This document shows positions 25,961 to 35,440 of a stretch of DNA of 64,000 bases, piece after piece; within the stretch, counting starts at the first letter, position 1; each line of letters starts with the position of its first letter. The DNA lies in NCBI RefSeq assembly GCF_015070385.1, contig NZ_JADCSA010000011.1, positions 1-64,000 of the forward strand, written 5' to 3'. The position numbers and the translations under genes were made by a program. The notes beneath the pieces were generated by a model. The model saw only the letters and a program-made list of their open reading frames with translations. It searched no databases and was not told where the DNA came from. Source of the stretch: Nocardioides malaquae. GTDB lineage: Bacteria > Actinomycetota > Actinomycetes > Propionibacteriales > Nocardioidaceae.

Positions 25961-27475
25961 TCACGCCCGGGCGTACGACTCCAGCTCGCCGGCCAGGTCC
26001 GCATGGGCCCGGCCGGCGACACGGGTGCCGTCGCCGGTGTGCTCCATCGTGGCGATCTCGCCCTCCTGGTGCAGCCGGTTGAGCAGGTCGCCCCGCTCGT
26101 AGGGCAGCAGCACGTCGAACTCGACCTCAGGGCGCGGCAGCTCCGACTCGACCATCTCCAGCGCCTCGGCGATGCCCTCGCCGGTACGCGCCGAGACCAC
26201 GACCGAGTGCGGCTCACGCTGGCGCAGCCGCGCGATCGTCATCGGGTCGGCGGCGTCGGCCTTGTTGATGACGACGATCTCGGGGATCTTGTCGGCCTCG
26301 ATCTCGGAGAAGACCTCCCGCACCGCGGCGAGCTGGCCCTCCGGGTCGGGGTGGGAGCCGTCGACGACGTGCAGGATCAGGTCGGCCTCGGCCACCTCCT
26401 CCAGCGTCGAGCGGAACGCCTCGACCAGCTGGTGGGGCAGGTGGCGCACGAAGCCGACGGTGTCGCTCATCGTGTAGACGCGACCGTCGGTCGTGGTGTT
26501 GCGACGCGTCGTCGGGTCGAGGGTGGCGAAGAGGGCGTCCTCGACCAGCACGCCCGCGTCGGTGAGCCGGTTGAGGAGCGACGACTTGCCGGCGTTGGTG
26601 TAGCCCGCGATGGCGACGCTGGGGATCCGGTTGTCGCGACGCCGTGCCCGCTTCGTCTCGCGGGTGCGCTTCATCGCCTTGAGCTCGCGACGCAGCTTGG
26701 CGATCTTGTCGTTGATGCGCCGACGGTCGGTCTCGATCTTGGTCTCACCGGGGCCACGACCACCGATGCCCTCACCACCGGCGACCCGCCCACCGGCCTG
26801 GCGCGACAGGTTGCCACCCCAACCACGCAGACGCTGCTTCATGTAGGTGAGCTGGGCCAGCTCGACCTGCGCCTGGCCCTCCTTCGACTTCGCGTGCTGG
26901 GCGAAGATGTCGAGGATCAGTGCGGTCCGGTCGACCACCTTGACCTTGAGCCGGTCCTCGAGGTTCCTCAGCTGGCTGGGCGCCAGGTCGCCGTCGCAGA
27001 TGACCGTGTCGGCGCCGGTGGCGGCCACGATCTCCTTGAGGCCCTCGACCTTGCCGCGGCCGATGTAGGTCGCCGGGTCGGGACGCTGACGACGCTGGTA
27101 GACCGCCTCCAGGACCTCCGAGCCGGCGGTCTCGGCCAGCGCAGCGAGCTCGGCCATCGAGTTCTCGGCGTCGGCGACGCTGCCCTCGGTCCAGACACCG
27201 ACCAGGACGACCCGCTCCAGCCGCAGCTGGCGGTACTCGACCTCGGTGATGTCCTCGAGCTCGGTGCGCAGGCCGGCGGCGCGCTTGAGCGCGTACCGCT
27301 CGGCGAGGTCCATCGACCCCGTGGTCTCGTCGATCTCGGGGTCCGGCTCGTCGGCATAGCCGGAGACGAAGTCGTCGTCGACCTCGTCGACATCCTCGAC
27401 CAGGTCGGAGTCGTCGTCCCAGGAGGTGGTGGAGGCGAGCTCGTCGGCGAGGGAGAAGTGCTTGTGGTTCGTCAT
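25961..27475 (-). CDS. hflX: Ribosome-associated GTPase HflX
   Basis: 504 aa. An acidic N-terminal extension (1-50) precedes the HflX domain with its glycine loop GGRGPGE at 238-244. The GTPase domain has G1 GYTNAGKS at 291-298, G3 DTVG at 338-341 and an NKAD motif near 405. HflX splits stalled or heat-damaged 70S ribosomes. It is one step from dapF, miaA and miaB, an order conserved in actinobacteria. The convergent symporter small subunit ends only 20 bases away. Confidence 0.96.
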   Translation of the reverse strand: MTNHKHFSLADELASTTSWDDDSDLVEDVDEVDDDFVSGYADEPDPEIDETTGSMDLAERYALKRAAGLRTELEDITEVEYRQLRLERVVLVGVWTEGSVADAENSMAELAALAETAGSEVLEAVYQRRQRPDPATYIGRGKVEGLKEIVAATGADTVICDGDLAPSQLRNLEDRLKVKVVDRTALILDIFAQHAKSKEGQAQVELAQLTYMKQRLRGWGGNLSRQAGGRVAGGEGIGGRGPGETKIETDRRRINDKIAKLRRELKAMKRTRETKRARRRDNRIPSVAIAGYTNAGKSSLLNRLTDAGVLVEDALFATLDPTTRRNTTTDGRVYTMSDTVGFVRHLPHQLVEAFRSTLEEVAEADLILHVVDGSHPDPEGQLAAVREVFSEIEADKIPEIVVINKADAADPMTIARLRQREPHSVVVSARTGEGIAEALEMVESELPRPEVEFDVLLPYERGDLLNRLHQEGEIATMEHTGDGTRVAGRAHADLAGELESYARA

Positions 27476-27558
27476 ATGCCCTCCAGCCTAGGTCGCGGCA
27501 CCACGGCGCGCGACCCGTTATCGGCTCGGCCTCGGCGTGCCGGGCGCGCAGCCGCGTC

Positions 27559-28368
27559 TCAGAGGTCGGTGGTGCCCCGGGCCACGACGACGGCCGGACC
27601 GGTCATCAGGATCCGGTCGTCGTCGGTCCAGGTGATCGTCAGCGTGCCGCCCGGCAGGTCGACGGTGTACGCGGTGCCGCGCGGCGCGTCGTCGGCCAGA
27701 GCGGTCGCGACCATCACCGCACAGGCGCCGGTGCCGCAGCTGCGGGTCTCCCCGGAGCCGCGCTCGTGCACCCGCATCGCCACGTGCTGGGGGCCCCGAC
27801 GCACCACGAACTCCACGTTGACGCCGTGGGGGTAGACCTCCCGGTCGTGACCCGGTGCTTCCAGCAGGGGGCCGGCGTCGGCGAGGTCGCTGACGAAGGC
27901 GACCGCGTGCGGGTTGCCCATGTCGACGTGGACGGCCGGCCAGCTGCGCCCCTCGACGGTGACGGTGGAGTCGGCGCCGCGCCGGGGCGTACCCATGTCG
28001 ACGGTGAACAGGTCGCCGTCGCGGGTCACCATCTTGACCCCCGCGCGGGTCGCGACCGCGACGGGCTCGTCGGCGTCGACGAGGCCCTCGTCGAGCAGGT
28101 GGCGTGCGAAGACGCGTACGCCGTTGCCGCACATCTCCGAGACCGAGCCGTCGGAGTTGCGGTAGTCCATGAACCACTCCGCGCCCGTCTCCCCCAGCAC
28201 CTCGCTGCGCACGACCCGCAGCACGCCGTCGGCGCCGAGGCCGGCGCGACGGTCGCAGAGCGCGCGGACGCGGTCGGCCGACAGGTCGCCGTGGACGGTG
28301 CCGTCGTGGTCGGGCAGCAGCACGAAGTCGTTCTCCGTGCCGTGGCCCTTGAGGAAGTGGTAGGTCAC
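27559..28368 (-). CDS. dapF: Diaminopimelate epimerase
   Basis: 269 aa from a GTG at 28368 preceded by GGGGAG; a longer frame to 28464 has no homologous look. The two catalytic cysteines are present, C80 in SEMCGNGVR and C211 in RSCGTGACAV. The enzyme converts LL- to meso-diaminopimelate, needed for lysine and for peptidoglycan. The gene lies between hflX and miaA on the same strand. A hairpin separates it from miaA, so it probably has its own promoter in the 28369-28570 region. Confidence 0.96.
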   Translation of the reverse strand: MTYHFLKGHGTENDFVLLPDHDGTVHGDLSADRVRALCDRRAGLGADGVLRVVRSEVLGETGAEWFMDYRNSDGSVSEMCGNGVRVFARHLLDEGLVDADEPVAVATRAGVKMVTRDGDLFTVDMGTPRRGADSTVTVEGRSWPAVHVDMGNPHAVAFVSDLADAGPLLEAPGHDREVYPHGVNVEFVVRRGPQHVAMRVHERGSGETRSCGTGACAVMVATALADDAPRGTAYTVDLPGGTLTITWTDDDRILMTGPAVVVARGTTDL

Positions 28369-28576
28369 TCCCCGATCCTGCCACGGACCCCGGACGCTGC
28401 CCCCACGGTCGACCGGATGGGTGTCCACGTGATGGGCACCACATTTGCGGAGCCCGCCTACCAATGGGTAAGTTTCGGTTACGTAGGGGAAAGCGCCAGA
28501 GCCCCTGCACCTGTACTTCCGTCGATGGGAGCCGACTTCGGTCGGTCGGCGGACCCCGTACTGGGGAGGGAGACAC

Positions 28577-28606
28577 GAGGGGCGGTCCTGACGAGGGCCG
28601 CCCCTC
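28577..28606 (-). terminator. Hairpin between miaA and dapF
   Basis: A 13-bp stem, GAGGGGCGGTCCT (28577-28589) with 28594-28606, has a GACG loop and a single G-T type mismatch. It stands 40 bases after the miaA stop and probably ends miaA transcription. No T-run follows on the minus strand, so termination strength is uncertain. Confidence 0.65.
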
Positions 28607-28646
28607 AGTCATTTCCGGTCGATCGTCACCGCTCGGTCATCTCCGC

Positions 28647-29567
28647 TCATCCACGGGCTGAGTGCGCGACCGCCGCCACCGCCTGCTCGGCCCGGTCGTC
28701 GGCGTCGAACCGCACCCAGTGCACGCGCGGGTCCTTGCGGAACCACGAGTCCTGGCGGCGGGCGAACCGGCGCGTCGCCACCACGGTGCGCTCCTTCGCC
28801 TCCTCGAGCGTCAGGTCACCGGCCAGATGGGCGGCGACCTCGCGGTAGCCGATCGCCATCGCGGCCGTACGCCCCCGCGCCAGTCCGGCGTCGAGCAGGC
28901 GCTCCACCTCGGCCACGAAGCCGGCGTCGAACATCTCCTGCACCCGCTGCGCGATCCGGGCGTCGAGCGTCGGCCGGTCGATGTCGACCCCGACCTGCAC
29001 CGTCGCCGGGTCGACGTACTCCAGCCGCGGCAACGTCGCGCTGAACGCCTGCCCGGTCAGCTCGACCACCTCGAGCGCGCGCACGACACGGCGGGCGTTG
29101 TCGGGCAGGATCCCCGCGGCGGCCTGCGGGTCCACCTCGGCGAGACGCCGGTGCAGCGCGGGAGACCCGACGCGCTCGGCCTCGGCCTCCAGCCGCGCCC
29201 GCACCTCGGGGTCGGTGCCGGGGAAGTCGAAGTGGTCGAGCACCGCGCGCGTGTAGAGCGCGGAGCCGCCGACGAGCACGGGCGTACGCCCCCGCTCACG
29301 CACCTGCGCGACCGTCGCGCGCGCCAGGCGCTGGAACTCCGCCACGCTGGCCGGCTCGTCGACCTCCATCAGGTCGAGCAGGTGGTGAGGGATGCCGCGG
29401 CGTTGGTCGGGCGGCAGCTTGGCGGTGCCGATGTCCATGCCGCGGTAGACCTGCATCGCGTCGGTGTTGACCACCTCGCCGTCCAGCTGCTCGGCCAGGT
29501 CGAGCGAGAGACCGGTCTTGCCGGCGGCCGTGGCGCCGACCACGGCGACGATCGGCGGCAGGGTCAT
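28647..29567 (-). CDS. miaA: tRNA dimethylallyltransferase
   Basis: 306 aa from the ATG at 29567. The nucleotide-binding loop GATAAGKT is at 11-18, and the MiaA motifs NTDAMQVYRG and GGSALYTRAV follow. The enzyme places the dimethylallyl group on A37 of tRNAs that read U-starting codons; MiaB, encoded nearby, then methylthiolates it. No clear ribosome site is seen upstream, which suggests a leaderless message. It is divergent from the antitoxin-like gene at 29639. Confidence 0.96.
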   Translation of the reverse strand: MTLPPIVAVVGATAAGKTGLSLDLAEQLDGEVVNTDAMQVYRGMDIGTAKLPPDQRRGIPHHLLDLMEVDEPASVAEFQRLARATVAQVRERGRTPVLVGGSALYTRAVLDHFDFPGTDPEVRARLEAEAERVGSPALHRRLAEVDPQAAAGILPDNARRVVRALEVVELTGQAFSATLPRLEYVDPATVQVGVDIDRPTLDARIAQRVQEMFDAGFVAEVERLLDAGLARGRTAAMAIGYREVAAHLAGDLTLEEAKERTVVATRRFARRQDSWFRKDPRVHWVRFDADDRAEQAVAAVAHSARG

Positions 29568-29638
29568 GCGGTTAGTGTTCCAAACGCAGAGCCACCCCAC
29601 CGGGAGGGGCACCGCCACTCCCCGACGAAGGAGCAGAG

Positions 29639-29845
29639 ATGGGATTCCTCGACGACGCGAAGGCGAAGTTGACCGACGCCGTGGACAAGTCCGGCGACAA
29701 GATCGGTGACGCCCTCGACAAGGCCGGCGACATGGCCGACAAGAAGACCGGCGGCAAGCACAGCGACAAGATCGACACCGGCGTGGCCAAGGCCAAGGAC
29801 GCGCTCGACGGCCTCGACGGCAAGAAGGACGACGACCTGAGGTGA
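29639..29845 (+). CDS. MT0933-like antitoxin-type small protein
   Basis: 68 aa, highly charged and Ala/Asp/Lys-rich, built from short helical repeats (AKAKLTDAVDKSGDKIGDAL). This matches the MT0933/Rv0909 antitoxin-like family of actinobacteria, in which the toxin partner is usually adjacent. No toxin is encoded here; the next gene, overlapping by four bases (GTGA), is a Nudix hydrolase. An AAGGAGCAG ribosome site precedes the ATG. The antitoxin label comes from the family only; a structural or stress role is equally possible. Confidence 0.75.
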   Translation: MGFLDDAKAKLTDAVDKSGDKIGDALDKAGDMADKKTGGKHSDKIDTGVAKAKDALDGLDGKKDDDLR

Positions 29846-30318
29846 GCGCCTCCGACCCCGCCGGGACGCACGGCCGCTTCGTCGTCGTCCCGGCGTCGTA
29901 CGTCTACCTCGTGCGCGAGGCCGAGGGTGGCACCGAGGTGCTGCTGCAGCAGCGCGGCGACGTGCCCTACATGGCCGGCCACTGGGCTGCCGGCGCTGCC
30001 GGCCACGTGGAGCGCGGCGAGGACGCCATCGCCGCGGCGCGACGCGAGCTGCGCGAGGAGCTGGACGTGGAGGCCACGGACCTGCGCTTCGAGTTCACGA
30101 TGCAGCGCACCCAGCACGCCGACGCCATCGACGAGCGTGTCGACTTCTTCTTCACCGCCCGCTCGTGGCGGGGCGAGCCGCGGGCGGTCGAGTCCGCGAA
30201 GTGCGCCGGACTGGGCTGGTTCCGGCTGGACGATCTGCCCGAGCCGATGGTGCCGCACGAGGCGCACGCACTGGCCCACCTGGGCACGGACGCGGCCTAC
30301 CTGACCTTCGGCTTCTGA
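29842..30318 (+). CDS. Nudix hydrolase
   Basis: 158 aa from a GTG overlapping the previous stop. The Nudix box is complete: G53 followed by HVERGED, then AARRELREELDV near 66-77, with the catalytic glutamates. Proteins of this type cleave nucleoside diphosphates linked to other groups. The pattern is general and no substrate can be assigned. Co-translation with the antitoxin-like protein suggests joint expression. Confidence 0.88.
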   Translation: MSASDPAGTHGRFVVVPASYVYLVREAEGGTEVLLQQRGDVPYMAGHWAAGAAGHVERGEDAIAAARRELREELDVEATDLRFEFTMQRTQHADAIDERVDFFFTARSWRGEPRAVESAKCAGLGWFRLDDLPEPMVPHEAHALAHLGTDAAYLTFGF

Positions 30319-30407
30319 GGCTCCGCCCCCGGCCAGAGCCGCGCGGGTTTCCGTCTCCGGGCGTCGGGTAGGTGACTCCTCACGTCCCCGAGATCCAGGA
30401 GTCACCC

Positions 30408-30704
30408 ATGAGCGAGTTGCCCCCGCAGCCCGACGCCGTCGCCGAGGAGCCGCAGCTCCACCCCGGTGGCACCGACGCGATCGTGCCGGAGGGAGGCGAG
30501 GACGCCCCGCTGGGCCGCGACCTCCCGCCGGAGCAGAACCCGGCCACCGAAGAGGTGCCCGACGAGGTGGCCGAGCCCGACGACAAGCAGCAGGCGCCCG
30601 AGGGCGACGCCGACCAGGAGGCCGGCACCCAGCGCGAGGAGGACCCCGACGGGCCCGACGCCGGCCAGCTCGACGAGAAGGGCGACGCGGAACCGCCGGC
30701 CTGA
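30408..30704 (+). CDS. Acidic, disordered 98-aa protein
   Basis: Starts at an ATG preceded by CCAGGAG. Almost the whole chain consists of Glu, Asp, Pro, Gly, Ala and Gln, without hydrophobic core, cysteines or membrane helix (for example EEVPDEVAEPDDKQQAPEGD). It should be intrinsically disordered and very acidic. No function is recognised. The ribosome site and the clean stop followed by a perfect hairpin argue that it is a real gene. Confidence 0.65.
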   Translation: MSELPPQPDAVAEEPQLHPGGTDAIVPEGGEDAPLGRDLPPEQNPATEEVPDEVAEPDDKQQAPEGDADQEAGTQREEDPDGPDAGQLDEKGDAEPPA

Positions 30705-30724
30705 GCACGCCCTCGCACGTCTGT

Positions 30725-30763
30725 GCGGCAGGTGGGTGTCACCGGGTGACACCCACCTGCCGC
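30725..30763. terminator. Perfect hairpin between convergent genes
   Basis: An 18-bp perfect stem, GCGGCAGGTGGGTGTCAC (30725-30742), pairs with 30746-30763 across a CGG loop. It lies 20 bases after the acidic-protein stop and about 100 bases after the miaB stop on the other strand, so it may terminate both convergent units. Confidence 0.8.
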
Positions 30764-30860
30764 GTTGAGTTCGACGCAGCGTCAGCGGCGGCCGCGCTGC
30801 GGGCGTACGACACCGGCGGCGCCACCACCGCGGCGCTCCTGTCCACCGCCGCCGGTGAAG

Positions 30861-32381
30861 TCAGCCGACGCCGCAGGCCGGGGCGTCCGGCAGTGGCGCC
30901 GGCACCCCGATCGCGGGCATGCCGAGCCCGACGCCCTTCGGCGGCGCCGGGGCGGACGTACGCCGCTCCCACGCGTCGCCGGAGCGCGTACGCCGCACGG
31001 AGCGGATCGGCGCGTCGGCGATCAGGTAGTGCGGGGCGCCGCGGGTGATCTCGACGGTCACCATGTCGCCGGGGCGCACGGAGTCGGCCTCCACCTGCGA
31101 GAAGTCGGCACGGAAGTGCACCAAGCGGTTGTCGGGCGCGCGACCCGACAGCCGCAGGGTCTCGCCGTCACGACGGCCCTCACCCTCGGAGACCATCAGC
31201 TCGAGCACGCGGCCCTCCAGCTTCTGGTTCTCCTCGTAGGTGATCTCCTCCACCAGCGCGGCGAGGCGCTGGTAGCGGTCCTTCACCACGGCGGGGTCGA
31301 TCTGGTCGGGCATCGTCGCCGCGGGGGTGCCGGGGCGGATGGAGTACTGGAAGGTGAACGCCTGGGCGAAGCGGGCCTGGCGCACGACCTCCATGGTGTC
31401 GAGGAAGTCCTCCTCGGTCTCACCGGGGAAGCCCACGATGATGTCGGTGGAGATCGCGGCGTCGGGGATCGCGGCGCGGACCTTGTCGAGGATGCCCAGG
31501 AACTTCTTCTGGCGGTAGGAACGCCGCATCGCGCGCAGCACAGTGTCGGAGCCCGACTGGAGCGGCATGTGCAGCTGGGGCATGACGTTGGGCGTCTCGG
31601 CCATGGCGTCGATGACGTCGTCGGTGAACTCGGCCGGGTGCGGCGAGGTGAACCGGACGCGCTCCAGGCCATCGATGTCGCCGCAGGCCCGCAGCAGCTT
31701 GGAGAAGGCCTGGCGGTCGCCGAACTCGACGCCGTAGGCGTTGACGTTCTGCCCGAGCAGGGTGACCTCGGAGACGCCGTCGGCGACCAGCGCGCGGATC
31801 TCGGCGAGGATGTCGCCGGGGCGACGGTCCTGCTCCTTGCCGCGCAGCGACGGCACGATGCAGAAGGTGCAGGTGTTGTTGCAGCCGACCGAGATCGAGA
31901 CCCACGCGGCGTAGGCGGAGTCGCGCTTGGTGGGCAGTGTCGAGGGGAAGACCGAGAGCGACTCGAGGATCTCGACCTGCGCCGCCTCCTGCGACCGGGC
32001 CCGGTCGAGCAGGGCCGGCAGCGACCCGATGTTGTGGGTGCCGAACACCACGTCGACCCACGGCGCCTTCTTGACGATGGTGTCGCGGTCCTTCTGGGCC
32101 ATGCAGCCGCCGACGGCGATCTGCATGCCGGGCTTCTTCGCCTTCACCGGAGCCAGGTGACCGAGGTTGCCGTAGAGCCTGTTGTCGGCGTTCTCGCGCA
32201 CGGCGCAGGTGTTGAAGACCACGACGTCTGCCTGCTCGTCGTCGGAGGCGGCGACGTAGCCCGCGTCCTCGAGGAGGCCGGTGAGGCGCTCGGAGTCGTG
32301 GACGTTCATCTGGCACCCGTAGGTCTTCACCTCGTAGGTGCGCGGCATCGTCTCGGCGGGCGGGGCAGGCTGTGCAGTCAT
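30861..32381 (-). CDS. miaB: tRNA-2-methylthio-N6-dimethylallyladenosine synthase
   Basis: 506 aa from the ATG at 32381. Three N-terminal cysteines (C23, C59, C93) hold the sacrificial cluster, and the radical-SAM motif CNNTCTFC has C167, C171 and C174. A TRAM domain ends the enzyme near residue 460; the last ~40 residues are a Pro/Ala-rich tail. The open frame continues upstream past the ATG but without homologous character. It adds the methylthio group to the base made by MiaA. Confidence 0.96.
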   Translation of the reverse strand: MTAQPAPPAETMPRTYEVKTYGCQMNVHDSERLTGLLEDAGYVAASDDEQADVVVFNTCAVRENADNRLYGNLGHLAPVKAKKPGMQIAVGGCMAQKDRDTIVKKAPWVDVVFGTHNIGSLPALLDRARSQEAAQVEILESLSVFPSTLPTKRDSAYAAWVSISVGCNNTCTFCIVPSLRGKEQDRRPGDILAEIRALVADGVSEVTLLGQNVNAYGVEFGDRQAFSKLLRACGDIDGLERVRFTSPHPAEFTDDVIDAMAETPNVMPQLHMPLQSGSDTVLRAMRRSYRQKKFLGILDKVRAAIPDAAISTDIIVGFPGETEEDFLDTMEVVRQARFAQAFTFQYSIRPGTPAATMPDQIDPAVVKDRYQRLAALVEEITYEENQKLEGRVLELMVSEGEGRRDGETLRLSGRAPDNRLVHFRADFSQVEADSVRPGDMVTVEITRGAPHYLIADAPIRSVRRTRSGDAWERRTSAPAPPKGVGLGMPAIGVPAPLPDAPACGVG

Positions 32382-32404
32382 GGCGCCCTCAAGACTACGG
32401 CCGA

Positions 32405-32833
32405 TCAGGGCGCAGGCGTGAACTCGCCGTCGGCTGCGTAGTCGGCCACGGCGCGCTCGCACGCCTCGACGAGGTCGGCCGAGGGCACGGCGCCCTCCCA
32501 GACGGTGTGGCCCCACTCGTCGAGCCCGCCGCACACCTCGGCACCGAGGTGGATGACGCGCACCAGGCTGGTCTCGCCGGCCCGCCGCAGGATCCACCGG
32601 AACTCGCCCGGAGGCTCGGGCCAGGAGACCCGCACCTCGTCGCGCTCGACGCCCAGCACACGCACCGCCTCGAGGAGCGTACGCACGGCGCTGACGTGGT
32701 CGGCCGCGGAGACGACCGTACGCAGCCCGCGCAGGGCGATGCCGGCGGTGAGGCCGCCGTCGGGCGTCACGTCGAAGCGCAGCTGCAACTGTCTGGACGA
32801 CTCCCAGCCGCCCCAGTGGTTCGGTGAGAGCAC
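32405..32833 (-). CDS. Conserved-looking protein of unknown function
   Basis: 142 aa from a GTG at 32833 with GGAGG six bases upstream. Alternating beta-strand-like and helical stretches ([30 protein letters not shown]) suggest a small alpha/beta fold. No catalytic or metal motif is recognised. It lies 23 bases upstream of miaB on the same strand, so it may share its transcript, and it is divergent from gluA. Confidence 0.7.
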   Translation of the reverse strand: MLSPNHWGGWESSRQLQLRFDVTPDGGLTAGIALRGLRTVVSAADHVSAVRTLLEAVRVLGVERDEVRVSWPEPPGEFRWILRRAGETSLVRVIHLGAEVCGGLDEWGHTVWEGAVPSADLVEACERAVADYAADGEFTPAP

Positions 32834-32957
32834 CGCCCACCTCCTGAATTCCGAGATCGGCCAGAAGGTAGCAGCGAGGTCACAGAGCGGTAAAGGTCTG
32901 TGAGCCACGGCACTCCCACTGTGGCCCAGGTCGCCCCCTTGGGTCTAGGTTCTTCGC

Positions 32958-33734
32958 ATGACAGCCGCCAAGGAGGAGACCTCCACGCCGTCGACCCGCG
33001 ATCCGCTGGTCCAGCTGCGTGGTGTCAACAAGTACTTCGGGGAGATGCACGCGCTCAAGGACATCAACCTGACGATCGGCCGCGGCGAGGTCGTGGTGGT
33101 CATCGGGCCCTCGGGTTCGGGCAAGTCCACGCTCTGTCGCACGATCAACCGGCTCGAGACGATCTCCGAGGGCTCGATCACCATCGACGGCGAGGAACTG
33201 CCCCAGGAGGGCAAGGAGCTCGCCCGCTTGCGCGCCGACGTCGGAATGGTGTTCCAGTCCTTCAACCTCTTCGCCCACAAGACGATCCTGGAGAACGTCA
33301 CGCTCGGGCCGATGAAGGTCCGCAGGATGAAGAAGGCCGAGGCCGAGCAGCTCGCGATGCAGCTGCTCGAGCGGGTCGGCGTCGAGGCCCAGGCGCAGAA
33401 GTACCCCGCCCAGCTCTCCGGCGGCCAGCAGCAGCGTGTCGCGATTGCCCGCGCCCTGGCGATGGAACCGAAGGTGATGCTCTTCGACGAGCCCACCTCC
33501 GCGCTCGACCCGGAGATGATCAAGGAGGTCCTCGATGCGATGGTCTCCCTCGCCCAGGGCGGCATGACCATGGTCGTGGTCACACACGAGATGGGCTTTG
33601 CCCGCACCGCCGGCGACCGCGTGGTCTTCATGGCCGACGGCGAGATTGTCGAGGAGAACACGCCCGAGGAGTTCTTCACCCACCCGAGGAGCGACCGGGC
33701 CAAGGACTTTCTCGGCAAGATCCTCAAGCACTGA
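32958..33734 (+). CDS. gluA: Glutamate-type ABC importer, ATP-binding subunit
   Basis: 258 aa. Walker [10 protein letters not shown] is at 50-58, the signature LSGGQQQR and the Walker [10 protein letters not shown] follow, and the switch histidine is in VVTHEMGF. It belongs to the polar-amino-acid ABC group and is the first gene of gluABCD. The short upstream region ends in GGGTCTAGGTTCTTCGC before the ATG, with no ribosome site, so the message may be leaderless. Confidence 0.95.
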   Translation: MTAAKEETSTPSTRDPLVQLRGVNKYFGEMHALKDINLTIGRGEVVVVIGPSGSGKSTLCRTINRLETISEGSITIDGEELPQEGKELARLRADVGMVFQSFNLFAHKTILENVTLGPMKVRRMKKAEAEQLAMQLLERVGVEAQAQKYPAQLSGGQQQRVAIARALAMEPKVMLFDEPTSALDPEMIKEVLDAMVSLAQGGMTMVVVTHEMGFARTAGDRVVFMADGEIVEENTPEEFFTHPRSDRAKDFLGKILKH

Positions 33735-33803
33735 CCGGACACAGTCTTGACGCACCGATCCACGAGTTCCACCAGCATCAGTTCGCTACAGAGGGAGAAG
33801 AAG

Positions 33804-34691
33804 ATGAGAAGCATCCGGACCAAGGCCCTCGCGGTCACCGCCGGTCTCGTACTGACCCTGGGCCTGGCCGCCTGCGGAGGGGATGACGAGGGCAGCGATC
33901 CCGAAGTCAACACCGACACCAACTTCGAGTCGGGCACCACGATGGCCGAGATCGCCGATCGTGGCACCGTCACCATCGGCACCAAGTTCGACCAGCCAGG
34001 CTTCGGCCTCCAGAACCTCGACGGCGAGCTCGAGGGCTTCGACGTCGAGGTCGCCAAGATCATCGCCGCCGAGCTGGGCATCGCCGCGGAGGACATCGAG
34101 TGGAAGGAAGCTCCCTCCGAGGTGCGCGAGCAGGTGATCGAGAACGGCGAGGTCGACTTCGTGGTCGCGACCTACACGATCAACGACGAGCGCAAGAAGC
34201 GCATCACCTTCGCGGGCCCCTACTACGTCGCCGGCCAGCAGCTGATGGTCGCCGAGGACAACGACACCATCGAGGGCCCCGAGGACCTGAAGGACAACCC
34301 GGAGGCCAAGGTCTGCTCCGTCACCGGCTCCACGCCTGCCGAGAACATCCGCGAGTACCTCGCCAACCCCAAGCAGCTGGTGCTCTTCGACGTCTACGAC
34401 AAGTGCGCCGACGCCCTCAGCAACGGCCAGGTCGACGTGGTCACCACCGACAACGTGATCCTCGCCGGCTTCGTCTCCAAGAACGAGGGCGAGTTCAAGC
34501 TCGTGGGTGAGCAGTTCACCGAGGAGCCCTACGGCATCGGCATCGAGAAGGGCGACGTCGAGTTCTGCGAGTTCATCAACGAGACGCTCGCCGACAACGA
34601 GGACGCCTACAACGACGCCTGGTCGTCCACAGCCGGGGAGGTCGAGGGTTCCGAGCCCGCCGAGCTGCCCGAGGCCGACACCTGCTCGTGA
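33804..34691 (+). CDS. gluB: Glutamate-type ABC importer, substrate-binding lipoprotein
   Basis: 295 aa from the ATG at 33804, which follows GAGGGAGAAG; the upstream ATG at 33747 would break the signal peptide. Residues 1-24 form a lipoprotein signal with lipobox LAAC and the lipidated C24. The rest is a family 3 solute-binding protein. Two cysteines near residues 172 and 200 could form a disulfide. It is anchored outside the membrane and delivers glutamate or a related amino acid to GluCD. Confidence 0.94.
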   Translation: MRSIRTKALAVTAGLVLTLGLAACGGDDEGSDPEVNTDTNFESGTTMAEIADRGTVTIGTKFDQPGFGLQNLDGELEGFDVEVAKIIAAELGIAAEDIEWKEAPSEVREQVIENGEVDFVVATYTINDERKKRITFAGPYYVAGQQLMVAEDNDTIEGPEDLKDNPEAKVCSVTGSTPAENIREYLANPKQLVLFDVYDKCADALSNGQVDVVTTDNVILAGFVSKNEGEFKLVGEQFTEEPYGIGIEKGDVEFCEFINETLADNEDAYNDAWSSTAGEVEGSEPAELPEADTCS

Positions 34692-34720
34692 GCAGGTCCG
34701 ACCCCGCCTGAGCTCCATCC

Positions 34721-34764
34721 GGTCGTCGACGGCGCTGCCCTCACGCGCAACGCCGTCGACGACC
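34721..34764 (+). promoter_or_regulatory. Hairpin between gluB and gluC
   Basis: A perfect 14-bp stem, GGTCGTCGACGGCG (34721-34734) with 34751-34764, spans a 16-base loop. It stands 30 bases after the gluB stop and 26 bases before gluC. Hairpins after a binding-protein gene often protect or partly terminate the message so that more binding protein than permease is made; that role is inferred. Confidence 0.65.
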
Positions 34765-34789
34765 ACCCATCCCACGTACGAGGAGTGCT

Positions 34790-35440
34790 GTGGACCCCGT
34801 CATCGACAACCTCGACCTCTTTTGGTCGGGCTTCCTGCGATCCTTGGGCATCTGCCTGTGGGGCATGGTTGGCTCGCTGGCCCTCGGCACGGTGATCGCG
34901 GCCTTCCGTGTCTCCCCCATCCCGGCGCTGCGCTGGTTCGGGACGGCCTGGGTGACGGTGATCCGCAACAGTCCCCTGACCGTGGTGCTCTTCATGTTCG
35001 CGTTCGGCTTCCCCGAGCTCGGCATCAACACCTCGTACTACGTCTTCGGCGTGAGCGGGCTGGTGATCTACACCAGCGCCTTCGTCTGCGAGGCGATCCG
35101 GGCGGGCATCAACTCCGTCCAGGTGGGCCAGGCCGAGGCCGCCCGGGCGATCGGCCTGACCTTCGGCCAGAACCTTCGACACATCATCCTGCCGCAGGCG
35201 CTGCGCTCCTCGGTCCCGCCGCTGGGCAGCGTCATCATCGCGATGTTCAAGAACTCCGCCCTCGTCGGTGCCTTCGGTGTCGGCGGCGACCTCTGGGAGG
35301 TGGGCAAGCGACTCTCCAGTGCGCAGGGCTATGACCAGTTCCCGGTGTTCATCGGGGTCGGCATCGGGTTCCTCTGCATCACCCTGCCGGCCGCTGCCCT
35401 GCTGTCCGTGCTGGAGCGAAAGGTGGCGATCGCTCGATGA
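34790..35440 (+). CDS. gluC: Glutamate-type ABC importer, permease subunit
   Basis: 216 aa from a GTG preceded by GAGGAG. About five membrane helices and the permease EAA-like loop (EAARAIGLTFGQNLRHIILPQ, near 120-140) are visible, as in His/Glu-type ABC permeases. It forms the membrane channel together with GluD. The stop overlaps the gluD start by four bases (ATGA). Confidence 0.94.
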   Translation: MDPVIDNLDLFWSGFLRSLGICLWGMVGSLALGTVIAAFRVSPIPALRWFGTAWVTVIRNSPLTVVLFMFAFGFPELGINTSYYVFGVSGLVIYTSAFVCEAIRAGINSVQVGQAEAARAIGLTFGQNLRHIILPQALRSSVPPLGSVIIAMFKNSALVGAFGVGGDLWEVGKRLSSAQGYDQFPVFIGVGIGFLCITLPAAALLSVLERKVAIAR

